Of a DNA stretch of 64,000 nucleotides, positions 1 through 8,625 are shown one piece after another. Location: positions 124,001-188,000 of the forward strand of contig NZ_LNYR01000012.1 of the NCBI RefSeq assembly GCF_001467955.1, in the 5' to 3' direction. The translations under genes and the position numbers were made by a program. Numbering within the stretch: the first letter of the stretch is position 1; every line of letters begins with the position of its first letter. A model generated the notes under the pieces. That model was not told the DNA's origin, made no database searches, and worked only from the letters and a program-made list of their open reading frames with translations. Source of the stretch: Legionella quateirensis. GTDB taxonomy: Bacteria; Pseudomonadota; Gammaproteobacteria; Legionellales; Legionellaceae.

Positions 1-333
1 CGTGAGTATGCAGTAAGAGTGCATGGACAAGTAAGCCCAGAAGCATTAGTTAATTTACAAAAAGGCGTTAACCTGGATGACGGTCTTGCTCAATTTACAA
101 AAATTGAATTTCGTGGTGGAGAAGGCACTAACAGCTGGTATCACGTAACGCTAAATGAGGGACGAAATCGAGAAGTCAGAAGGTTATGGGAGTCGCAAGG
201 GGTCGAGGTTAGCCGATTGATACGGGTTCGATATGGCATGCTGTCTATGCCTAGATATCTGACTCGAGGACAGACTTATGAATTAACACCCAAACAAGTG
301 ACTGAATTTATTGCTTCTTTGCCTAAAGAGTGA
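1..333 (+). CDS. rluB: 23S rRNA pseudouridine synthase RluB, C-terminal part (5' truncated by window)
   Basis: The reading frame is open from base 1, so only about 110 C-terminal residues are present. They contain the family's closing segment: EYAVRVHG, then a basic stretch GRNREVRRLWESQGVEVSRL followed by LIRVRYG. That Arg-rich NREVRR...V.RL.R..YG block is the conserved C-terminal motif of the RsuA/RluB/RluE/RluF pseudouridine synthases. RluB converts U2605 of 23S rRNA in the large-subunit precursor. The catalytic Asp lies upstream of the window. RluB is favoured over RsuA because the tail 'LTRGQ.YELT...V' fits RluB better, but this is family-level judgement. The gene ends about 250 bases before the next gene, on the opposite strand. 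Confidence 0.85.
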   Translation, partial: REYAVRVHGQVSPEALVNLQKGVNLDDGLAQFTKIEFRGGEGTNSWYHVTLNEGRNREVRRLWESQGVEVSRLIRVRYGMLSMPRYLTRGQTYELTPKQVTEFIASLPKE

Positions 334-457
334 ATTGTGTCATCCTCTCATGATTATGGAGAGGCTTTAAGTGATGTCTATTTTTATTAGGGGCGTATGC
401 GGTATCCCCTTGTAATTTATAGCGCTTAAAATGTCTTAAAGACCATATAAATCCCTG

Positions 458-540
458 TCTTTGCGAGCAACGCGAATCGATCCACAATTGAGCCTTATTG
501 GAACTGTGTTGTGGATTGCTTCACATCGTTCGCAATCACG
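458..540. repeat. Imperfect palindromic intergenic repeat
   Basis: Two 26-base arms face each other. The left arm begins TGCGAGCAACGCGAATCGAT and the right arm, read in reverse complement, begins TGCGAACGATGTGAAGCAAT; both end TCCACAA. Twenty of 26 positions agree, around a core of about 30 bases. The shape resembles the short repetitive palindromes scattered between genes in Legionella and other gammaproteobacteria. It lies between the convergent ends of rluB and the next gene and could also fold in both transcripts. Confidence 0.6.
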
Positions 541-581
541 AATTTTATACTGAATAGAGGATATTTATCCTTTATTATGTG

Positions 582-2033
582 TTAACTGCCCATGTCCAGG
601 GTTTCAGAATCTCCCGGTTTTTCTTTATTGTCTTTCGATTCCTTTTTGAGGGATTTTTCATGATCCTTTCTTGATATAAAAAAACGTGATGATTTCAATG
701 AAAAATTTGCGGTTTCATCCTCCTCAGAAGAATCGGAATCCGGTGGAGGTTTATAGGGTATTTGTGGTTTATTAATCGGTTTACTGGATGTGTATTTTTC
801 GCTAGAAAATGAATTTTTGGACATCATATCAAAATCTGATGCTTTTGGTTTATTATTGTGATTTGTTAAAGTGCTTTTTACGGGATCCATTATATTAGTT
901 TGAACATAAGTATAATTATTTTGCAGTAATGCGTTAGTTTTGGGTGCGCTTTCTGCTAATTCTTGTTGAATCACTTTAGCTTCTTTGGAGAGTACTTTTC
1001 CATTGAGTTTGATTAAAATATCAGGTACTGCGATATGATGTTTTGTGGCCGTGGAATAGTAGTAGCTGTCTGCATCTTCAACAATAATTGTAGGACATCC
1101 CGTAATCTCGGCAATTCCCGGTACAGTGCTGGTAACCGCGTTAATATGTGCAGAACCAACAAAGAATACGTATTTATTGTGAGAGCTATCCATTTTAAAT
1201 TTTGAAAACTGTTGATAAGCAATGTAATTCATCATCACACAACGCTGAGTGTGTTCATCCTGTGAATCTATTTGATTTTTATCTCTTTCATAGCTTATGG
1301 ACGTATCAATAGGGATAATTCGCATCCCATGTTTTTTGGCTGACATGATTAACCCTTTAAATGAGTAGGGGTTGTCATATGTGACGTTTCGTAAACCATG
1401 ACCTTTATCTAAATGATCCAGATGCAGCGATAGTAATTGGGGCATTTCAGTACACAGAGGATCTAAATACTCGTTCAGTAAAGAAGTTTGTGTGTCTGAA
1501 AATAAATGCTCAAGAAATAAAGTGGTTACTCCTTGCTTTTTTAATTCGGCCATATTATCGATTAGAAATTTTTTTGATGCGAGGCTTTTATGGACTTCTC
1601 CAATACATAATCCCTCATGGTTTTTTAATAGTTCCGCGATTATAGTGTGTTCTTTGTCGCTGACTTTAGGTAGATTTTCACGATTGGGCTGATGCATTGT
1701 TTTCGTTTGAAAGAACATTGTTCCTTCATCAATAAGAGCCTGCTGAACTTTTTTCAATTCAAAAGATTGGCTAATTTCGATATCGGATTCAAGACGCATC
1801 TTTAGGGGAGTGTCATATACGTACACTCTGCTGACATTTTCCTCATCGAGGATGTTTGGAAAATAATTATCAAACTCAGTAATGCTTAGACCAAGACAAA
1901 TCTTATCGCCAATGATGTTTACATGACAGTTACTGTCTTCATATAATGGATTTCCTCTAACTTTCTTTAAAATATCTGGACTGGCTTTAAACACATATCG
2001 CGCATTATCTAGTGTTATGGATAGATCAGGCAT
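582..2033 (-). CDS. Putative Dot/Icm effector with TIKI/ChaN-like domain
   Basis: 483 residues from the ATG at 2033; a TTG two codons earlier is possible. The central region carries motifs of the TIKI/ChaN/PMT-C2 hydrolase-like superfamily: GEVHKS at about 145-150, the strand LFLEHLF near 172-178, and FVGSAHINAV near 291-300. In this superfamily the GE.H and G..H motifs line the active or metal site. Legionella has several such proteins, often named membrane-targeted effector domain toxins. The last 90 residues are low in complexity and rich in Ser, Glu, Lys and Pro (SDSSEEDET and a Lys/Glu tail), as in Dot/Icm secretion signals. No signal peptide or membrane segment is seen. The biochemical activity is not established; effector status is inferred. 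Confidence 0.6.
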   Translation of the reverse strand: MPDLSITLDNARYVFKASPDILKKVRGNPLYEDSNCHVNIIGDKICLGLSITEFDNYFPNILDEENVSRVYVYDTPLKMRLESDIEISQSFELKKVQQALIDEGTMFFQTKTMHQPNRENLPKVSDKEHTIIAELLKNHEGLCIGEVHKSLASKKFLIDNMAELKKQGVTTLFLEHLFSDTQTSLLNEYLDPLCTEMPQLLSLHLDHLDKGHGLRNVTYDNPYSFKGLIMSAKKHGMRIIPIDTSISYERDKNQIDSQDEHTQRCVMMNYIAYQQFSKFKMDSSHNKYVFFVGSAHINAVTSTVPGIAEITGCPTIIVEDADSYYYSTATKHHIAVPDILIKLNGKVLSKEAKVIQQELAESAPKTNALLQNNYTYVQTNIMDPVKSTLTNHNNKPKASDFDMMSKNSFSSEKYTSSKPINKPQIPYKPPPDSDSSEEDETANFSLKSSRFFISRKDHEKSLKKESKDNKEKPGDSETLDMGS

Positions 2034-2175
2034 GGTCAAATGTCGAGTTTTGTGAACTTATATTAATCAATATAGACATTTGATTATTAAAATGCAATTT
2101 GATGGTTCTATTGGTTGGTTTTGGTATGTCCTGTCTTATCTTCGTTTCGTTTTTCCGGGACTTAAAGCAATAATC

Positions 2176-2181
2176 AGGGAG
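2176..2181 (+). promoter_or_regulatory. Ribosome binding site that selects a TTG start
   Basis: AGGGAG lies five bases before TTG at 2187. The first ATG in this frame comes 34 codons later and has no comparable site, so the TTG start is preferred for the SET-domain gene. Confidence 0.6.
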
Positions 2182-2186
2182 AAAAA

Positions 2187-3341
2187 TTGGTTACTATTAC
2201 TCTTACTAATAATAATCTTGATTCTAAAGATGATAAGGTGACAATTAACCTGAATACAGGAGTATGTTTTTTTTCTGATAAACGAGAAATGCCTCTGTTC
2301 CAATTTATGAAGCAGGTGGATTTTGTTCATCCCTTATTATCAGAACCTTTTACACCATCATCTAATTATGTTTTTCATTATGAGTACAATAACATCAGAG
2401 AATTATTCTATTCAGCTATTTTTGTTTATAAAACACTATTGCACGTAGATAATCCCAAACTTTGTGTGTTTAAAATAAATCAATCCATGAACTATGATTA
2501 CAAAAAGCTGCCTGAGGGATTGTATTTTTCTGTTGATGGAACTAAATCAGCCACGGAGTTCATTTCTATCAATCAACTCAATAGTATTGTCAGCACATTA
2601 CTAAGAGGCACATATGAGTACTCAGAAGATTTAATTATTAATGATACATTTACTATTGATGAGCTACCTGAATCAGTAAATGGGGACTTATTTTATCCTA
2701 GTGAAGAACCATTCTTCGAAATTTTTGAAAATCCAGCAGATTTATCCAGATTTGAATTACGCTATATCAATCCAATAATTGGATTTGGTGTCTTTAGTAA
2801 AACTCTCATAAGGAATGAGGAGGTGCTGGGAATATATTCTGGGATGAAACGAGTCAATCTTCCATCGAGCTTCAATTTTGCATACAAATCGGATGAGGAC
2901 AGTTTGAACATGATTCTGGATGCAAGAAGCATGGGTAATATTACACGATTTATTAATCATGCGCCAAATACTGATAATAATACAGTATCTGCTGGTACTT
3001 CAGATCGACTTTTTGCCAATTCAAAAAGCAGTATTTATTATTTCAACGGTTTATCCTTTATCGTATATTTTGCAACAAGGGATATCATGCCCGGAGAACA
3101 AATTCTTGTTGATTATGGATCTTTGTATTTTAAAGAGTATTCTCCAATCAGATTTAAAAAAAATGGGCGACCTTTAAAAATAAAAGGTTTTAATAAAATG
3201 TCAAAAAAAAGATTAGCACATCTAAGAATAATGGCTAATTATGGCGTTCAAAAAGCACAAAGATACCTTCAAATAAGATTGTTTCTCATTATTTCATTTA
3301 TTTGTGTACTGATGGCTAGCCTTCATTTATTCATTGTCTAA
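2187..3341 (+). CDS. SET-domain protein lysine methyltransferase with C-terminal membrane anchor, putative effector
   Basis: 384 residues from a TTG start. The second half is a SET domain in the right order: GFGVF at 199-203 (the GxG cofactor motif), LGIYSG at 214-219, NITRFINHAPN at 251-261 (the RFINHxxxPN motif that closes the pseudoknot), and GEQILVDYG at 303-311 (the ExxxDYG motif). The family moves methyl groups from S-adenosylmethionine to lysines, mainly on eukaryotic proteins. The post-SET zinc cysteines are absent. The N-terminal 190 residues are unrecognised. The last 20 residues form a single hydrophobic helix (LFLIISFICVLMASLHLFIV), suggesting tail-anchoring in a membrane. No ankyrin repeats are seen, so it differs from LegAS4/RomA. 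Host targeting is inferred. Confidence 0.75.
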   Translation: MVTITLTNNNLDSKDDKVTINLNTGVCFFSDKREMPLFQFMKQVDFVHPLLSEPFTPSSNYVFHYEYNNIRELFYSAIFVYKTLLHVDNPKLCVFKINQSMNYDYKKLPEGLYFSVDGTKSATEFISINQLNSIVSTLLRGTYEYSEDLIINDTFTIDELPESVNGDLFYPSEEPFFEIFENPADLSRFELRYINPIIGFGVFSKTLIRNEEVLGIYSGMKRVNLPSSFNFAYKSDEDSLNMILDARSMGNITRFINHAPNTDNNTVSAGTSDRLFANSKSSIYYFNGLSFIVYFATRDIMPGEQILVDYGSLYFKEYSPIRFKKNGRPLKIKGFNKMSKKRLAHLRIMANYGVQKAQRYLQIRLFLIISFICVLMASLHLFIV

Positions 3342-3526
3342 TTGAACTTAGTTAAACAAAGTGGCGTATATTTCAATTCTTCTTATAAATTGATTCGTAT
3401 CTATTCTCAATACTCCTTTACAGTACACATTATTTTCGAATCTGAATACTTTGATGGATTTTGAATAAAGTACAAAGTCCTGGCTGGTTTCAATAGTTGC
3501 AATACACCCTAACGTATTATCTACTC

Positions 3527-3559
3527 GTTAATATTCACTTAATATCCTGCGTTTATAAT
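3527..3559 (+). promoter_or_regulatory. PmrA box with -10 element upstream of the 3613 gene
   Basis: Two direct half-sites, GTTAATATT (3527-3535) and CTTAATATC (3538-3546), are separated by CA. This is close to the Legionella PmrA tandem element, cTTAATATT-N2-cTTAATATT. A perfect TATAAT lies at 3554-3559, seven bases downstream, so the box occupies the -35 position as expected for an activator. The gene starts 53 bases further on. PmrA is the response regulator known to control many Dot/Icm effector genes. Confidence 0.8.
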
Positions 3560-3612
3560 CGCAGAAAAATTAATAAGGTTCGCTTTGTATTAGCTTAGAG
3601 GAGTATTTTCTT

Positions 3613-4629
3613 ATGTCCGTAGCTCGCATTGAACGGTTGTTAAAAGAAAGTTTAAATCATTTGATACCTGTCCCTCGACCTGAAATTAAGTATACAGTAC
3701 AGGCTCCTCTTAGTAAGCGATTGCGTCGTTTTGATAATACCAGGATTATTGTTCCTGATTTAAATATGTCGGGTGTTTATATTAATACAAATGAAAGTGG
3801 GGTTATGGATACCGCAGTTGCTCTAGCTAAGTTTCCTAAGATTAAACAAGGGTGTCATATTGGTTTTTCTGGTTGGCATAATTTTGATATTATGGCCCAA
3901 AGAAGGTCTTCAATTGCCTTGATTTGCGATTTAAATCCAGAAAATGCCCTTTTTCTATCTACAGCATTAAAATATGTTTGTGCTTGCAGTGATAGATTTC
4001 AATTTATAGAGGAATTCACCAAATTTGTTAAAAAACACAATTATATTGGCTTGCGATCTAATCAAGATAGAGACCCATGGATGGGGGTTGTCAGCCCCTT
4101 GAGCATTAAATTCTGTTTCAATGTTGTTGATGAATATCCATACACTGATCATTATTCAGTTATCGAGGAGGTTGATCTGGAACTATATAGAGAGACCAGT
4201 TGGCTTTATACCGATGAGCGCTATGAATATATTAAAAAACTGGCGTTAATGGATAAAATCGCATTAATTACAGAAAATATTTGCTCTTCTGACGTATTTC
4301 GCCATATTGTACAGATACTTCATTTTAATACGATACAAATTGATACTGTATATCTCAGCAATATTGCTGAGTGGATAGATGATAAAAAAGATCGCGATTT
4401 ATTTCTTGAGACGATTCAATCTTTTTCCACTGATATCGAGACCATCCTTATTGATGGACGAGTTGATTTATTGAGTGATAGCCGCGCTCCCAGGCAACGC
4501 TGTATAAGTTTTGGAGAGTTAAATAAAAGAAATTTAAGTGATTGGTTTTTCCAGCCTGAAGAGAAGGCTATTGAACCTGAAATTGTTAGTGCTGATTGTG
4601 CGGAGAGGATTACCCGCATGCCTCTATGA
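3613..4629 (+). CDS. PmrA-controlled putative Dot/Icm effector, nucleotide-fold protein of unknown activity
   Basis: 338 residues, ATG after GAGGAG at about ten bases. I do not recognise the family with certainty. The stretch GCHIGFSGWHNFD near 82-94 followed by IALICDLNPENA looks like beta1 and beta2 of a Rossmann-like fold, with an acidic residue ending the second strand. A later strand, IDTVYLSNIAEWI, resembles the beta4 region of methyltransferase-like folds. That reading is structural inference only. There is no signal peptide and no membrane segment. The strongest functional clue is the PmrA box with a matched TATAAT just upstream, which in Legionella marks mostly Dot/Icm substrates. 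The C-terminus (IEPEIVSADCAERITR) has scattered acidic residues. Confidence 0.6.
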   Translation: MSVARIERLLKESLNHLIPVPRPEIKYTVQAPLSKRLRRFDNTRIIVPDLNMSGVYINTNESGVMDTAVALAKFPKIKQGCHIGFSGWHNFDIMAQRRSSIALICDLNPENALFLSTALKYVCACSDRFQFIEEFTKFVKKHNYIGLRSNQDRDPWMGVVSPLSIKFCFNVVDEYPYTDHYSVIEEVDLELYRETSWLYTDERYEYIKKLALMDKIALITENICSSDVFRHIVQILHFNTIQIDTVYLSNIAEWIDDKKDRDLFLETIQSFSTDIETILIDGRVDLLSDSRAPRQRCISFGELNKRNLSDWFFQPEEKAIEPEIVSADCAERITRMPL

Positions 4630-4709
4630 TGATTTTATGAGAGTAGCTGTGGTGTTGAGTTGTACACTTTAAATTGTTCAGCATTGATAGGTGTTCAAGA
4701 ATAGTGAGT

Positions 4710-5099
4710 TTATTGAGGTATCTGTCTATTTAGCCAATCAGAAATGTATTGACTGGTCTCTTCAATCACCTGGACTGCTTGTGTGTATAGTTGATTGAAT
4801 AATTCACGTTCCCCTGATTTCCAATACCTCTCAACATATTGGCAGGCAAATTTCATACGTGTGGTTCCCAGATACATTGCACCACTCTTAATTTTATGTG
4901 CTATTCGTTCTACTAAAGGATAATCCTGATGTTCAAATGCAGTTTTAATACGGTTTAAATCATCGGGAATTTGTTTTGAGGTCATTAAAGTTAATAACTC
5001 GAGTAATATGGATTCGTTACCGCAATTTTTAATAGCCAGTTCTTTATCAAATAAGGGGAATTGGTCCAGCTGAAATAACTCATTATCGTGATTTGGCAA
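4710..5099 (-). CDS. Hpt phosphotransfer domain, leftover of a hybrid histidine kinase
   Basis: 129 residues from a TTG. It is a full Hpt four-helix module: the phospho-acceptor motif IAHKIKSGAMYLG places the histidine at about residue 68, and the following helices (RMKFACQYVERY...) fit the family. Such domains receive phosphate from a receiver domain and pass it on. There is no good ribosome site. The DNA just upstream codes, in another frame, for the end of a receiver domain, so this is probably the last domain of a broken sensor kinase rather than a designed stand-alone protein. Whether it is still made is unclear. Confidence 0.6.
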   Translation of the reverse strand: MPNHDNELFQLDQFPLFDKELAIKNCGNESILLELLTLMTSKQIPDDLNRIKTAFEHQDYPLVERIAHKIKSGAMYLGTTRMKFACQYVERYWKSGERELFNQLYTQAVQVIEETSQYISDWLNRQIPQ

Positions 5100-5269
5100 A
5101 TCCTGTCTCTCTTTTGTTTTATTGATGAATTGACATTCTGTTTTGCAGGAATGAATGTTTTAATTATATCAGTAACTTGTGTCTTTGTGAGAGGCTTTGT
5201 TATGATTTTATACATTATTGGTGTTGAACTTGTATTTTTGTAACTCTCTTTAACATGGAGTAAAGATTT
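5100..5269 (-). pseudogene. Receiver-domain remnant of a hybrid histidine kinase
   Basis: On the minus strand one frame reads a helix-like stretch ending NTSSTPI, then MYKIITKPLTKTQVTDIIKT, then KQKRDR. 'STPI' followed by '.TKPL...' is the end of a receiver domain, but the 20-25 residues normally between strand 4 and the conserved KP are missing, which points to an internal deletion. After KQKRDR the frame shifts by one into the Hpt coding sequence. No upstream kinase remains: the frame closes at a TAG under the start of the next gene. Confidence 0.6.
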
Positions 5270-5993
5270 GAACTATATAAAATTGATTGTTGGCCTGTTG
5301 TTTATTTCGTTCATGTTTCCTATTCAGGCTCAAAAAAATCCTGATGAAACTGATTGTCGACCTGATCCGGATTTTGCTTCGCCACAATATATCATTGGTT
5401 ACGGCTCATTAATGCAGGAGCATTCAAAGCAGGATGAAGGGGCTGAAGTAGGAGAGAATACCCCTGTTTATCTTGCAGGGTTTGAGCGAGGATGGATAGA
5501 GCATAGCGGTGATACTCGGTTTGGTACTACTTATTTAGGAGTCAAGTCAAAACCCGGAGCTAGAATAAATGCGGTAATTTTTCAATTAAACAATCCAAAG
5601 GATCTTCTGAAATATGATGCAAGAGAGGACAGTTATTGCAGGGTGAGTGTACCAAGGAATTCAATCCAGTCGCTTATCAGTGATGAACTACCTCAGGGGC
5701 AGTATTGGATCTACACAACATTAGCCAGGGACGCTTTGCCTTCTTCAAAGTACCCGTTGGTTCAATCTTATATTGATATCTTCTTATCCGGGTGCTTTGA
5801 GCTTGAAAATAAATATCATCTTCAACATTTTGCAAAAGAATGCATTACAAAAACGACAAATTGGTCGGGTTATTGGGTAAACGACAGAGTGTATCCAAGA
5901 ACAGCCGCGGACAATATTCCCTATGCACGTGAGATTGATTCTTTGATAGCGGAAACACTGCCGCATTATTATAATCAAATCAAAATTGAATAA
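5268..5993 (+). CDS. Exported gamma-glutamylcyclotransferase-like protein
   Basis: 241 residues. The start is TTG at 5268 with GGAG eight bases upstream; no ATG fits. The first 22 residues form a signal peptide (LIVGLLFISFMFPIQAQ). The mature part opens with YIIGYGSLMQEHS, the YGSL motif that binds the gamma-glutamyl group in the GGCT/AIG2-like fold, followed by RGWIEHSGDTRFGTTYLGV as in the rest of that fold. Family members cleave gamma-glutamyl amino acids to 5-oxoproline, but many bacterial members have unknown substrates. Export to the periplasm or beyond is unusual for the family. Convergent with the next gene. Confidence 0.7.
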   Translation: MNYIKLIVGLLFISFMFPIQAQKNPDETDCRPDPDFASPQYIIGYGSLMQEHSKQDEGAEVGENTPVYLAGFERGWIEHSGDTRFGTTYLGVKSKPGARINAVIFQLNNPKDLLKYDAREDSYCRVSVPRNSIQSLISDELPQGQYWIYTTLARDALPSSKYPLVQSYIDIFLSGCFELENKYHLQHFAKECITKTTNWSGYWVNDRVYPRTAADNIPYAREIDSLIAETLPHYYNQIKIE

Positions 5994-6033
5994 ATTGGGG
6001 CTAAAAATTAAGCTTGGTTTTTTTATGGTCTGA

Positions 6034-7209
6034 TTATTTTAAACGCTCTATTTCTTCACTAAACCGCTCTATTTCTTCTTCAGTATTATAATAATGCACT
6101 GATGCACGAAGGAGAGCGGATAAATTTCTCCCTGCCATATCCAGGCGGGTATATTCCAATAATGAAACAGAGGTATTGATTTTGAGGGATGACAAATAAT
6201 TCTGCACTTCCTGCGCTGATTTTGTACTATGGGTAAAGGTAACTATGCCGCATTGATGAGATCCTAAATCATGCAGTTGAATACCCGGGATGGAGGCTAG
6301 CTTCGATCTTAATAAAGCGGCTAAATCTAAAATTCGCTGCCAGCAAAGGTTAATATCCAGATTTAAAGCATAATCAATTGCAGCAGTGAGTCCTATTTTT
6401 CCCGCGATGTATTGTTCCCAGGTTTCAAATCTTTGCGCATTTTTGAGGATTTCGTATGAGTTATTATTAAGCCATTTTGCTGAATGTAAATCCAGAAAGG
6501 GCGGATCACAGCGATCAATAATCTGGGTTCCAGCATATAGAAAGCCAGTTCCCCTTGGGCCTCTTAAATATTTTCGTCCGGTGGCGCAAAGAAAGTCGCA
6601 ACCTAGAGTTTTTACATCAATGGGCATTTGACCAATGGATTGGGTTGTGTCAAGCAGATACGGTATGTTGTATTTCCTGGCAATAGTTCCAATAAGTTCA
6701 GCGGGATTAATCAATCCACCGTTAGTAGGAACATGGGTTATTGCAATAAGTTTCACTTTATCGTCTATTTTGGATTCCAATTGAGTAACGTCTAATTGAC
6801 CCATATCATCATTGGGTATCACATCGATAATTACCCCTGTGGTTTGGGCTTTATGCAATAAAGCAATATAATTGCTGGCGTATTCACAAACGGCCGTCAG
6901 AATCCGGTCTCCTTTTTTTAAACGCAGGCTATAAAACGCCATATCCCAGGCCCGCGTCGCATTTTCCATAAAGGCAATTTCATCAGTACTGCAATTAATT
7001 AATTGAGCAGCGCTTTTATAAAAATTATTGATTTCAGGCTCTGCTAAATGAGCGGCTTCATAACCACCTATGTTTGCTTCAAGATCGAGATGTTTTTTAA
7101 CGGCTTCCATTACCGATAAGGTCGGTAGAGACGCCCCGGCATTATTAAAATGAAGAACATTCTGACATCCTGGTGTGTCATTTCTGAGTTGGTTTATATT
7201 TAACGTCAT
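6034..7209 (-). CDS. Class V aminotransferase (PLP enzyme)
   Basis: 391 residues, full length for class V aminotransferases. HFNNAGASLPT near the N-terminus is the substrate-side loop typical of isopenicillin-N-epimerase/cysteine-desulfurase-like members. YLLDTTQSIGQMPIDV supplies the Asp and Gln that hold the pyridine ring, and ATGRKYLRGPRGTGFLY carries the Schiff-base lysine. There is no conserved desulfurase Cys loop that I can identify, so a transaminase or lyase role is more likely than IscS-like sulfur transfer. The substrate is unknown. It stands alone on the minus strand. Confidence 0.75.
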   Translation of the reverse strand: MTLNINQLRNDTPGCQNVLHFNNAGASLPTLSVMEAVKKHLDLEANIGGYEAAHLAEPEINNFYKSAAQLINCSTDEIAFMENATRAWDMAFYSLRLKKGDRILTAVCEYASNYIALLHKAQTTGVIIDVIPNDDMGQLDVTQLESKIDDKVKLIAITHVPTNGGLINPAELIGTIARKYNIPYLLDTTQSIGQMPIDVKTLGCDFLCATGRKYLRGPRGTGFLYAGTQIIDRCDPPFLDLHSAKWLNNNSYEILKNAQRFETWEQYIAGKIGLTAAIDYALNLDINLCWQRILDLAALLRSKLASIPGIQLHDLGSHQCGIVTFTHSTKSAQEVQNYLSSLKINTSVSLLEYTRLDMAGRNLSALLRASVHYYNTEEEIERFSEEIERLK

Positions 7210-7363
7210 AAATGATTTCTATCTTAAGTAATTTATATAATTTTAGAATAGTTGCTATAATTTGTCAGTTACAGCAACTATTGAACAGTTCGAAAATGAT
7301 TGAACAATAGGGATGTTATATATAACTGAACCGGAAGCTGTTAAATGTTCAATTGATTTATAA

Positions 7364-8392
7364 TCAGCCAATGACCTGAAATTTATCTGACATATCACCT
7401 GCATATTCTGGATGATTGACCAAATCCAGTTTTTTAATTGTGTTTTGGTTCAGATCAAATTGATCCAAACGCACAGAGATTAAATTTTGGTTTTCAGAGG
7501 ATTGGAAGTAATAAATTTTGTTAGTTAAGTCTGAAACCACACGCCAAATGGTTACGGATGTATTTTTAGTAGAGTAAGGATAAGCCACATTATTAAGTAT
7601 ACCCAATATCCCAGCCAATTCTTTTCTGGTTGAGGTGTACTCCGGTAAGGCTTGGGAATAGAAGTGTGCGCGAACAAATCGATGCTTGGAACTTGTAGTA
7701 CCAGGTAGAGGCTTGGTTCCACCAAATACTTTGTATTGAGTTAAATTATACAACTGTTTTTCATAAGATGGATCATTGGTTACTGTAGTATTAGCCCGAT
7801 CATGATAGATGTGTATTATCCCATTGATAGACTCGAAAATCGCGGAATCACCTGAAGCATCATCCAGAACCAGATGTAATTTTCCCCACTGTTTCGTAGT
7901 TGGATGAAAGTATGGGGTTATCTGCATTGGATTCGATTGGGTAAATTGAACTGCATCTTCTACACTTTTAAAGTTATCAAGATAGTATTGCAACCATTGG
8001 GTAATCGATAAACCGGGTTTTGACTGATCACGAATACCGTAATCGGTTTCCTCCAGCCAAAGAACATGAGCAGCAAGCCCCATTTCATTAAACCCATCTG
8101 TAGTGAAATCTTCATATCCAGTAGCGACGATACTTCCATATTTGGAACTCCATGACATCCAGTTGTTTTCGCTACTACTTTCTGGATCACGTCCGGAACG
8201 ACTGACATTTTTGGGGTAAACTATCAAATTAGTACCCATGTCCTCATTCCAGTCCATGCTACGACCTACCATAACTGCATTATTTTTATCCGCAACAAGA
8301 ACGCGGGTACATGCAACTGCTGAAGTAATGTATGACGATAGAAACGAACAAAGTGTTAATAACCAAAATCCTTTTATTATTTTAATGGACAT
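7364..8392 (-). CDS. Secreted linear-amide hydrolase (choloylglycine hydrolase / penicillin V acylase family)
   Basis: 342 residues, ATG after AGGGGAAGAG. A signal peptide ends in ITSAVA just before Cys, so cleavage would expose the N-terminal nucleophile in CTRVLVADKN, the hallmark of this Ntn-hydrolase family. GRSMDWNED supplies the conserved Arg and Asp. Family members hydrolyse bile-salt amides, penicillin V or N-acyl homoserine lactones; in an amoeba-associated bacterium bile salts are an unlikely natural substrate. Likely periplasmic or secreted. The frame is complete. Confidence 0.8.
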   Translation of the reverse strand: MSIKIIKGFWLLTLCSFLSSYITSAVACTRVLVADKNNAVMVGRSMDWNEDMGTNLIVYPKNVSRSGRDPESSSENNWMSWSSKYGSIVATGYEDFTTDGFNEMGLAAHVLWLEETDYGIRDQSKPGLSITQWLQYYLDNFKSVEDAVQFTQSNPMQITPYFHPTTKQWGKLHLVLDDASGDSAIFESINGIIHIYHDRANTTVTNDPSYEKQLYNLTQYKVFGGTKPLPGTTSSKHRFVRAHFYSQALPEYTSTRKELAGILGILNNVAYPYSTKNTSVTIWRVVSDLTNKIYYFQSSENQNLISVRLDQFDLNQNTIKKLDLVNHPEYAGDMSDKFQVIG

Positions 8393-8625
8393 GCTCTTCC
8401 CCTGTATTAATTATCTTCCCAGATAATAATTGAGTATTTTATTTTGATTGGACCCCGTTTGAGTATCTTATGAGTGAATTATTAAATCAATAATAAGAAC
8501 TATTATTAAATAATTAATTGGGTTTACGTTGTTGGTTTGTAAGAGTTTTAATATGAGTGGATTGCAATAAAATTTATTATGTTACTTTGTATTAATGAAC
8601 CTATTGGAATAACTTTTGAACTATC

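Noticed and set aside
2059..2074. TATATT-AATC-AATATA palindrome before the TIKI-like gene
   Set aside because: Short and wholly AT-rich; expected by chance in this base composition.
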